64,000 nucleotides of DNA from JAJXZJ01 sp050012855 (GTDB lineage Bacteria; Verrucomicrobiota; Verrucomicrobiia; Limisphaerales; J093), in the NCBI GenBank assembly GCA_050012855.1, contig JBEKGJ010000004.1, forward strand, positions 1 through 64,000. Reading direction: 5' to 3'. A model generated the notes under the pieces. That model did not search any database. It was not told where the DNA came from and saw nothing but the letters and a program-made list of their open reading frames with translations. The translations under genes were made by a program, and so were the position numbers. Positions 1-8,040 of this stretch are shown here, piece by piece; positions within the stretch are counted from its first letter, which is position 1, and each line of letters opens with the position of its first letter.

Positions 1-308
1 GGGAGCGCGCCCGTCTCGGGCGCACCCGACGGCGTCCTCGCCGTCGGAAGCTCTTCGTCCCGTCGTGCCCACGATGGGTGAATTCCCATGGTCATCCGCG
101 GACCAAGAGGTTCGCCGCGCGGACGCGGCGGACGGCGGGCGAGACACCCGCACTCCCCCGCTTCCCGTCACAAAACGAGCCGTGGGTCGTGGACCGCCGG
201 GAACGACGGCGACGATCGGCTCCAGTTGGAGAAGGGGAGCGCGCCCGTCTCGGGCGCACCCGACGGCGTCCTCGCCGTTGGAGCGTCTTCGTCCCATCGC
301 GCCCACCA
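1..308. repeat. Composite palindromic intergenic repeat
   Basis: Two near-identical copies of a block of about 60 bp lie at 1-60 and 235-294. Each copy folds as two adjacent hairpins: GCGCCCG-TCT-CGGGCGC (7-23 in copy 1) and CGACGGCG-TCCT-CGCCGTCG (27-46 in copy 1). The second copy differs at only a few positions. The DNA between them (about 98-205) includes a segment resembling DNA upstream of metH near 61085-61165. Short open frames cross this DNA in all phases but look like by-products of the repeats. It is most likely REP-like extragenic DNA. 309-436 shows no other feature. Confidence 0.7.
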
Positions 309-436
309 ACAGCCAAATGAGGACATTACCCGGGCGAATCGTGGCTTGTGATCGCCTGGAAAACCTGTCAGAACGCTGCCGAAGCCCCGATCATGGCTCG
401 GAGCTTCGCGGTTGGTTCGGTTTGATGACCCGTTGA

Positions 437-3400
437 ATGATCGAATGTGCTGCGCTGCGCAGGCGGCCTTTGGCGCTGCCGATACGGCTGAGCGGCTGGC
501 TCGGCCTGCTGGGCCTCCTGCTGGTGTCGCTGGCGCATGGCGAGCCCTGGCAGGATGGGCCGGGATACCGCTTTCGCCATCTCGACGTGCCGGCCCCGGG
601 CCGCACTGGTTTCTCCGTTCTTGCGCCCGCGCAGACGGGCCTCACCTTCACCAATGTGCTGCCGCTGTCGCGCCATCTGACCAACCAAATTCTGCCCAAC
701 GGTTCCGGCGTGGCCGCGGGTGACGTGGATGGCGACGGCTGGTGCGACCTGTTCTTCTGCGGGCTTGGTGGCGGCAGCCGGTTGTTCCGCAACCTGGGCA
801 ACTGGCGTTTCGAGGACATCACCGAACGCGCCGGTGTGGCCTGCCCGGACCTTGACGCCACCGGCGCGGTGCTGGCGGACATTGACGGCGACGGCGACCT
901 GGACCTGATCGTCAATTCGATCGGCGGTGGCACCCGGGTTTTCCTCAATGACGGCAAGGGGCATTTTACGCGGAGCGGGCAAACGCTGAACCTCGGGCGG
1001 GGCGGCACGTCGCTCGCGCTGGCGGACGTCGCGGGCCAGGGCCGGCTCGACCTCTACATCGCCAACTACCGGGTTTCGTCGGTGATGGATGCGCCCGGCA
1101 CCCGGTTCAGCGTCCGGACTCTCAACGGCCAACCAACCGTCGTCACCGTCAATGGCCAACCCGTGACCGACCCCGAGTGGACGAATCGGTTTCGGTTCAC
1201 CATCGAGATGGGCGCCGGCGGTCGCGGTCGGTTTGCCTCCGAGGAACTGGGCGAGCCCGACGTTTTCCTGCGGAACGCGGGCGGCGGCAAGTTCACGCCG
1301 ATCTCGTGGACCGACGGGACCTTTCTCGACGAGGAAGGCCGGCCGCTGGCTGAACCACCGCGCGACTGGGGACTGTCGGTCCTGTTCCGCGATTTCAACG
1401 GCGATGGCTGGCCTGACCTGTATGTCTGCAACGATTTCCGGAGCCCGGATCGGTTTTGGCTGAACGACGGTCGCGGCCATTTCCGGGCGGCGCCGCGCCT
1501 GGCCCTGCGGCAGAGCAGCTACTCGGCGATGGCCGTGGACGTGGCCGATTTGAACCGCGACGGTTTGGACGATTTTCTCGTGGTCGAGATGTTGAGCCGC
1601 GACCACGGCCGGCGGTTGACCCAGCGCAATCTCATGCACGCCGAAACCGGCTCCGGCGGCGAGATCGAAGGCCGCCCGCAATACCCGCGGAACACGCTCT
1701 TCCTGAATCGCGGCGACGGCACCTACGCCGAGGTCGCGCAATATGCCGGACTCGACGCCACGGAATGGTCCTGGGGCCCGATCTTCCTCGATGTGGACCT
1801 GGATGGTTTCGAGGATTTGCTGGTTCCCAACGGTTTTGCCCGCGACAACATGAACGCCGACGTGCAGGACCGCATCAACCAGCTCAAAGCCGGCAAGAAG
1901 TTGCTGAGCGTGGAGGAACTGCAATTGCGCCGCCTCTTCCCGCCGCTGGCCACCGGCTGTCTCGCGTTCCGCAATCTTGGCAACCTGCGCTTCCAGGAAA
2001 CCAGCCAGGCCTGGGGGTTTGACACCAAGGCGATCTCGCAAGGCGCCTGCCTGGCGGACCTGGATAACGACGGTGACCTGGACGTGGTCGTGAACCGGTT
2101 GAACGAAGCCGCCGGCATTTACCGCAACGAAACCTCGGCGCCGCGGCTCGCCGTCCGGCTGAACGGACTCCCGCCGAACACGCGCGGCATTGGTGCGCGC
2201 ATCACGGTGACCGGCGGCCCGGTGGCGCAAAGCCAGGAAATCGTCTGCGGCGGCCGGTATCTGTCCTGCGACGATGCGATGCGGTGTTTTGCGGCGGGCG
2301 CGCTCACCAACCAACTGCGAATCGAGGTCGCCTGGCGCAGCGGCAAACGCAGCGTCGTCACGAACGCCCTGCCCAATTGCCTCTATGAAATCGCCGAAAC
2401 GGGCGCGAGCGTCGCGGAGCCTGTTCAAGTTCGTCCGCCCGCACCGGTGTTCGAAGATGTCAGCGGACGCGTGCCCCATGTTCACCACGACGAGTTGTTC
2501 GACGATTTCGCCCGCCAGCCGCTGCTGCCCAAACGGCTTAGTCAGTTGGGACCGGGTGTTTGCTGGTGGGATGTGGACGGCGATGGTTGGGACGACCTGA
2601 TCATTGGCGCCGGCAACGGGGGGACGCTCGCGTGGTTTCGCAATGACCGGCAGGGCGGCTTCCAGTTGGAGAAGCAGGCGCCCTGGACCAACGTCGTCGC
2701 CCGCGATCAAACCGCCATCGTCGGCTGGGGCGCGGCCGCGGTCCTGGTCGGCGGCGCGAATTACGAGGACGGTCTGACCAACGGCAGCGCCGTGAACTTG
2801 TATCAGGCGGGACACCCCGAGGTCGCCGAAGTCGTGCCCGCGTGGGATTCGAGTGTCGGACCGGTGGCCGTGGCGGATTACGACGGAGACGGCGCGCTGG
2901 ACTTGTTCGTCGGCGGCCGGGTCAAGCCGGGACAATATCCGGCGGCGGCCGCGTCGCGGTTGTATCGCCAGCAGGGCGGGAAGCTGGTGCTGGATACGAC
3001 GAACACGATGCGTTTGGCGGAGGTTGGTTTGGTCAGCGGCGCGGTCTGGAGCGACCTCGACGGCAACGGCTGGCCGGAACTCGTGCTGGCGTGCGAATGG
3101 GGGCCGATCCGGGTGTTTCACAACGACCGGGGCCAATTGCGCGAGGTCACCGCCGAATTGGGCCTGGCGGACAAAATCGGCTGGTGGAACGGCGTGACCA
3201 CCGGCGATCTGGCCGGCGACGGCCGGCTGGACATCATCGCCGCGAATTGGGGCGGCAACACCAAATACGAAAGCCACCGGGAAAAGCCCTTGCGCCTCTA
3301 CTATGGCGATCCCGACGGCGATGGCTCGTGGCCCGTGCTGGAGTCGCATTTCGAGCCGGCGATGAACCAGTATGTGCCGGACCGAATGCTCGACAGCGTG

Positions 3401-4177
3401 GCGAAGGCCATGCCTTTCCTGCTCGGCCGATTTCCCACGCACCAGGCCTGGGCCGAGGCGGGCATGGATGCGGCGCTCGGGGATCGCGGCAGCCGGATGC
3501 GGTTCATCGAGGCAAACTGGCTGGAATCCACCGCGTTCTTGAATCGCGGCGGACGCTTTGAGGCGCGCATCCTGCCACTCGAAGCGCAGCTTGCGCCGGC
3601 GTTCGCCGTCTGTGTGGCCGACTACGATGGCGACGGCCGCGAGGACGTGTTTCTCAGCCAGAATTTCTTCGGCGTGGACAGTGAAACCTCCCGCTACGAC
3701 GCCGGCCGCGGGTTGTGGTTGCAGGGCGATGGCCGGGGCGGCTTCCGCGCCGTGCCGGGGCAGGAAAGCGGCGTGAAGGTCTATGGCGAGCAGCGCGGCG
3801 CCGCGGTCGCCGATTTCGACGGCGACGGCCGCGTGGACCTGGTGGTCACGCAGAATCGCGCCGCGACGAAATTGTTCCACAACGTCACCGGCCGGCCCGG
3901 TTTGCGCGTGCGGCTGGCGGGGCCGGAAGGGAACCCGCATGGCATTGGCGCGGTGGTGCGGCTTGAGTTCAGCGAGGTTCATGGACCCGCGCGGGAAATC
4001 CATGCGGGGTCGGGTTACTGGTCGCAGGACAGCGTGGTGCCGGTGCTGGCCACGCCGACGCCGCCGACCCGGGTGTGGGTGCGCTGGCCGGGCGGCCACG
4101 TCACGACCGCCGATTTGCCGTCGGGCGCGCGCGAGGTGGAGGCCAAGGTTGACGGCCAGATGCGGTTAATCCGATGA
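437..4177 (+). CDS. Secreted FG-GAP/VCBS repeat protein with two ASPIC/UnbV domains (copy 1)
   Basis: The protein has 1,246 residues with a signal peptide (residues 1-36; hydrophobic GLLGLLLVSL, cleavage probably after AHG). It contains more than ten calcium-binding FG-GAP/VCBS loops of the DxDGDGxxD type, such as DVDGDGWCD, DIDGDGDLD and DFDGDGRVD. Two ASPIC/UnbV-type domains occur, one near residues 570-660 (GIGARITVTGG, GGRYLS) and one at the C-terminus (GIGAVVRLEF, GSGYWSQDS). The chain is therefore a duplicated beta-propeller-plus-ASPIC module. Family knowledge suggests an exported or surface protein for adhesion or polymer binding; no catalytic site is recognised. The stop overlaps the next start as ATGA, so the two paralogues are probably translationally coupled. 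Confidence 0.85.
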   Translation: MIECAALRRRPLALPIRLSGWLGLLGLLLVSLAHGEPWQDGPGYRFRHLDVPAPGRTGFSVLAPAQTGLTFTNVLPLSRHLTNQILPNGSGVAAGDVDGDGWCDLFFCGLGGGSRLFRNLGNWRFEDITERAGVACPDLDATGAVLADIDGDGDLDLIVNSIGGGTRVFLNDGKGHFTRSGQTLNLGRGGTSLALADVAGQGRLDLYIANYRVSSVMDAPGTRFSVRTLNGQPTVVTVNGQPVTDPEWTNRFRFTIEMGAGGRGRFASEELGEPDVFLRNAGGGKFTPISWTDGTFLDEEGRPLAEPPRDWGLSVLFRDFNGDGWPDLYVCNDFRSPDRFWLNDGRGHFRAAPRLALRQSSYSAMAVDVADLNRDGLDDFLVVEMLSRDHGRRLTQRNLMHAETGSGGEIEGRPQYPRNTLFLNRGDGTYAEVAQYAGLDATEWSWGPIFLDVDLDGFEDLLVPNGFARDNMNADVQDRINQLKAGKKLLSVEELQLRRLFPPLATGCLAFRNLGNLRFQETSQAWGFDTKAISQGACLADLDNDGDLDVVVNRLNEAAGIYRNETSAPRLAVRLNGLPPNTRGIGARITVTGGPVAQSQEIVCGGRYLSCDDAMRCFAAGALTNQLRIEVAWRSGKRSVVTNALPNCLYEIAETGASVAEPVQVRPPAPVFEDVSGRVPHVHHDELFDDFARQPLLPKRLSQLGPGVCWWDVDGDGWDDLIIGAGNGGTLAWFRNDRQGGFQLEKQAPWTNVVARDQTAIVGWGAAAVLVGGANYEDGLTNGSAVNLYQAGHPEVAEVVPAWDSSVGPVAVADYDGDGALDLFVGGRVKPGQYPAAAASRLYRQQGGKLVLDTTNTMRLAEVGLVSGAVWSDLDGNGWPELVLACEWGPIRVFHNDRGQLREVTAELGLADKIGWWNGVTTGDLAGDGRLDIIAANWGGNTKYESHREKPLRLYYGDPDGDGSWPVLESHFEPAMNQYVPDRMLDSVAKAMPFLLGRFPTHQAWAEAGMDAALGDRGSRMRFIEANWLESTAFLNRGGRFEARILPLEAQLAPAFAVCVADYDGDGREDVFLSQNFFGVDSETSRYDAGRGLWLQGDGRGGFRAVPGQESGVKVYGEQRGAAVADFDGDGRVDLVVTQNRAATKLFHNVTGRPGLRVRLAGPEGNPHGIGAVVRLEFSEVHGPAREIHAGSGYWSQDSVVPVLATPTPPTRVWVRWPGGHVTTADLPSGAREVEAKVDGQMRLIR

Positions 4178-7100
4178 ATTACTTACGCTCACGGTTCGGA
4201 TTGCTTTGCGCCCGGGGGACCTGGCTGGCACTTGCCCTTGGCTGGACGGGCGTGGCGGCGGAAATCGGTTACCGGTGCATCCCGCTCGCCGTTCCGGCCA
4301 CCGGCCATGCCGGTTTCACGCTGCTGCCGCCCGAACAGACCGGTCTCGCGTTCACCAACACGCTGAGCGAGGCGAATGTCGCCCAAAACCAGATTCGCTT
4401 GAACGGTTCGGGCGTCGCTCTCGGCGATGTGGATGGCGACGGGCGGTGTGACATTTTCGTGTGCTCGCTCGAGGGGCACGTAGCGCTGTTTCGCAACCTG
4501 GGCGGCTGGCGGTTTACGAACATCACGGCCGAGGCGGGGCTTGATTTTCCCAGTCACGACACCACTGGGGCGGCCTTCGTGGACGTGAACGGCGACGGCC
4601 ACCTGGACCTGCTGATCAATGGGATTGGCACCGGCACCCGGCTCTTCCTCAACGACGGCCACGGTCATTTCACCGAGATGGCGAATTCGGGCTTGGTCGG
4701 GCAATTCGCCGCCATGACCTGCGCCTTGGGCGACATTGACGGTGACGGCGCGCTTGACCTTTACGTGGCGAACTACCGGACCACCACGGTGCGCACGACC
4801 GGCTTCGCCCTCCTCAACGCGGACGGTCGCCGCATGATCATGCCGGAGGACCGCGGCCATCTCGAAATGACGGCCGAGGGGCGCGTGCTCGAAAATGGCG
4901 AGCCCCATTTTCTCTATCGCAACGTCGGCCACGGCCATTTCCGCGCCGTGTCGTGGACCGGCGGCGCGTTCCTGGACGAGGACGGCCGGGCGTTGAAGGC
5001 CCCGCCATTGGACTGGGGCCTGAGCTGCGCCTTCCGCGACCTGAACGGCGACGGGCTGCCGGATCTTTATGTCTGCAACGATTTCCAATCCCCCGACCGC
5101 ATCTGGCTCAACGACGGGCACGGCCATTTCCGCGCGCTGCCACGCCTGGCGATGCGCCATACGGCGACGTTTTCCATGGCCGCGGATTTTGCCGACGTGG
5201 ACCGCGATGGCCGCGACGACATTCTCGTGTCGGACATGATGAGTCGCCAGCACGGGCGGCGGCTTATGCAAATCGCGGCCATGACCCCGTATGCGACCGG
5301 CATCGGGGTCTTCGACGACCGTCCCCAACTGGACCGCACCGTCCTGCAGTGGAACCGCGGGGACGGCACCTACGCGGAGGTCGCCGCCTATGCTGGCCTC
5401 GACAATTGCGAATGGAACTGGTCGGTCCTCTTCCTCGACGTGGATCTGGACGGATTCGAGGACGTGCTCGCCGGGACGGGCAACATGTTCGACACCCAGG
5501 ACAGCGACGCGCAGGCGCGGATCGCCGCCCAAGGACCCTATCCGCGGGAACGCATTCCGCAAAAGCTGCTCATGCTGCCGCCGCTCCGGCAGGCAAAACT
5601 TGCCTTCCGTAATCGCGGCGACCTGACGTTCACGGACGCCAGCGCGGCGTGGGGCTTCGACCAGGTTGGCGTCTCGTCGGGCATGGCCCTCGCGGACCTG
5701 GATAACGATGGCGACCTGGATCTCGTCGTCAACAACCTCAACGGCGCGCTCGGGGTTTACCGGAATGAGAGCAACGCGCCGCGCGTGGCGGTGCGTTTGA
5801 AGGGGCAACCGCCGAACACCGCCGGCATCGGGGCCCGGATTACCGTCACCGGCGGACCCGTCCCGCAGAGCCAGGAAATGATGTGTGGTGGCCGGTACCT
5901 GTCCTGCGACCAGGCCATGCGTGTCTTCGCGGCGGGAAGCGTGACCAATCGGTTGCGGATCGAGGTGGCCTGGCGCAGCGGACGTCGCAGTGAGGTGACC
6001 GACGCCCGGCCAAACTGCCTCTACGAGATCGAAGAGCCGACGAATGCGGTTGCGGCCGCGCCGCCGGCCGTCCCGGGCCAGCCCGCATCGGCAACGTCGT
6101 CGCCACCGCCGTTTTTCAAGGATGTCAGCGAGCGGTTGCCGCATTCCCACCACGAGAATTCGTTTGACGACTTCGCGCGCCAGCCGCTGTTGCCGCGCCG
6201 TCTGAGCCAGCTTGGCCCCGGCGTGGGTTGGTTCGATGTGGACGGCGACGGTTGGGACGACCTGGTGGTCGCCAGTGGCGCGGGCGGTGAACTGGCGGTG
6301 CTGCGCAACGACGGCCAGGGCCACTTCCAACGGCTGGAACAGGCGCCGTGGAAGCTGGCGGCGGGGCGCGATCAGACCACGGTGCTCGGCTGGAGCGACT
6401 CCGCCGGGGTTCGTGGCTTGCTGATCGGCTGCGCCAACTATGAGGATGGCCAAGCGACGGGCGCGGCGGTTCAGCAGTTGACCGCCGGGCAAAGCGCTGC
6501 CCGGGACGCCATTCCGGCCACGGCGTCGAGCGTCGGACCGCTGGCGATGGCGGATTACGACGGCGATGGCCGGCCCGACCTGTTTGTGGGTGGCCGGTGT
6601 GTTCCCGGTCGTTATCCCCAAGCCGCGCCATCGCAGTTGTGGCGGGCGGACAAGGACGGCTGGATGCTGGACCGCGAAAGCACCGCCCGCCTCGCCCAGG
6701 TCGGTATGGTCAGCGGCGCGGTTTGGAGCGATTTGGACGGCGACGGCTGGCCGGACCTGGTGCTGGCGTGCGAATGGGGACCCGTCCGCATTTTCCGCAA
6801 CGAGCGCGGCCGGCTGACCGAGTGGAAAGCCCCAATCCACTGGGACGAACAATCCTCCGGCTACGCTCAATTCAGCACGCTCGACCAACTGACGGGCTGG
6901 TGGAACGGGGTGACCACCGGCGATTTCGACGGTGACGGCAACCAGGACCTTCTCGTGACCAACTGGGGGCTCAACACCGTTCAACACGCGAGCCCGGAGT
7001 CACCTTATTCGATTTACTTCGGGGATTTCGACGAGAGCGGCACGATCAACCTCATCGAGGCCATCCGCGACCCGGTCAGCGGTCGCGACGTGCCCGAGCG

Positions 7101-7893
7101 CGACCTCGATGCCGTGGCGGCGGCGCTGCCATTCTTGCGGGAGCGGTTTCCGACCTATGCCGCCTACGGCCAGGCTACGGTGGCCGACCTGCTCGGTCCG
7201 GCCCTGGTCAAGGCGCAGCGGCTCGAAGTCGTCACCCTGGCTTCCATGCTGTTCCTGAACCGGACGAATTACTTCCTCGCGGTCCCGCTGCCGCGGGAGG
7301 CGCAGTTCGCCCCGGCGTTCGCGGCGTGCGTGGCCGATTATGACGGCGACGGCCACGAGGACGTGTTCCTCAGCCAGAATTTTTTCGCGACGCAGGACAA
7401 GCTTCCCCGCTGCGATGCCGGGCGCGGCTTGTGGTTGCAGGGCGATGGCCGGGGCGGTTTCCGCGCCGTACCGGGGCAGGAGAGCGGCATCACGATCTAC
7501 GGCGAACAACGCGGCGCTGCGATTGCGGATTTCGACGGCGATGGCCGCGTGGACCTGGCGGTCACGCAGAACGGCGCGGCAACCCGGCTCTTTCACAACA
7601 TGCGCGGCCGTCCCGGTCTGCGCGTGCGGCTGGAAGGCCCAGCCGGGAATCCCCAGGGAATTGGCGCCGTGGTGCGGCTCAAGTTCCAGGATCGTCTTGG
7701 GCCGGCGCGGGAAATCCACGCGGGGTCGGGCTACTGGTCGCAGGACAGCGTGGTACCGGTGCTGGCCACGCCGACGCCGCCGACGCGGGTATGGGTGCGC
7801 TGGCCGGGCGGCCGCGTCACGACCGCCGATCTGCCGTCGGGCGCGCGCGAGGTGGCGGCTGATGTTGATGGCCATGTCCGGATGATCCGATGA
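4174..7893 (+). CDS. Secreted FG-GAP/VCBS repeat protein with two ASPIC/UnbV domains (copy 2)
   Basis: This 1,239-residue paralogue of the preceding gene is in the same order and overlaps it by four bases. The N-terminus (MNYLRSRFGLL to GVAAE) is a signal peptide. It has the same series of DxDGDG calcium loops, the first ASPIC/UnbV-like domain around residue 570 and a second at the C-terminus. The last 400 bases or so are nearly identical in nucleotide sequence to those of copy 1 (both end in WVRWPGG then LPSGAREV), while the middle has diverged. This points to recent tandem duplication or ongoing gene conversion. The role is probably the same surface or secreted binding function, but the ligand is unknown. 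Confidence 0.85.
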   Translation: MNYLRSRFGLLCARGTWLALALGWTGVAAEIGYRCIPLAVPATGHAGFTLLPPEQTGLAFTNTLSEANVAQNQIRLNGSGVALGDVDGDGRCDIFVCSLEGHVALFRNLGGWRFTNITAEAGLDFPSHDTTGAAFVDVNGDGHLDLLINGIGTGTRLFLNDGHGHFTEMANSGLVGQFAAMTCALGDIDGDGALDLYVANYRTTTVRTTGFALLNADGRRMIMPEDRGHLEMTAEGRVLENGEPHFLYRNVGHGHFRAVSWTGGAFLDEDGRALKAPPLDWGLSCAFRDLNGDGLPDLYVCNDFQSPDRIWLNDGHGHFRALPRLAMRHTATFSMAADFADVDRDGRDDILVSDMMSRQHGRRLMQIAAMTPYATGIGVFDDRPQLDRTVLQWNRGDGTYAEVAAYAGLDNCEWNWSVLFLDVDLDGFEDVLAGTGNMFDTQDSDAQARIAAQGPYPRERIPQKLLMLPPLRQAKLAFRNRGDLTFTDASAAWGFDQVGVSSGMALADLDNDGDLDLVVNNLNGALGVYRNESNAPRVAVRLKGQPPNTAGIGARITVTGGPVPQSQEMMCGGRYLSCDQAMRVFAAGSVTNRLRIEVAWRSGRRSEVTDARPNCLYEIEEPTNAVAAAPPAVPGQPASATSSPPPFFKDVSERLPHSHHENSFDDFARQPLLPRRLSQLGPGVGWFDVDGDGWDDLVVASGAGGELAVLRNDGQGHFQRLEQAPWKLAAGRDQTTVLGWSDSAGVRGLLIGCANYEDGQATGAAVQQLTAGQSAARDAIPATASSVGPLAMADYDGDGRPDLFVGGRCVPGRYPQAAPSQLWRADKDGWMLDRESTARLAQVGMVSGAVWSDLDGDGWPDLVLACEWGPVRIFRNERGRLTEWKAPIHWDEQSSGYAQFSTLDQLTGWWNGVTTGDFDGDGNQDLLVTNWGLNTVQHASPESPYSIYFGDFDESGTINLIEAIRDPVSGRDVPERDLDAVAAALPFLRERFPTYAAYGQATVADLLGPALVKAQRLEVVTLASMLFLNRTNYFLAVPLPREAQFAPAFAACVADYDGDGHEDVFLSQNFFATQDKLPRCDAGRGLWLQGDGRGGFRAVPGQESGITIYGEQRGAAIADFDGDGRVDLAVTQNGAATRLFHNMRGRPGLRVRLEGPAGNPQGIGAVVRLKFQDRLGPAREIHAGSGYWSQDSVVPVLATPTPPTRVWVRWPGGRVTTADLPSGAREVAADVDGHVRMIR

Positions 7894-8040
7894 GTTACAC
7901 GGGTTCAGCCGTGGTTTTCAGCTTGATAACCGCCTGCGTGCCTGCGTGACGCGCTGATTTTCGGTGTTGTGTGCGGCGGTGTGGGTGATACGATGCCGAT
8001 TGTTCGCTTGGGCATCACCGGCAACCAGACCAAGCCAGAA

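Noticed and set aside
368..4099. A 1,243-codon open frame on the minus strand opposite the first FG-GAP gene, with comparable long antisense frames at 4189-6987, 32083-34125 and 58826-60466.
   Set aside because: They lie opposite strongly supported genes and show no domains, only Arg/Ala/Pro/Val-rich sequence. High GC content leaves few stop codons in those phases.
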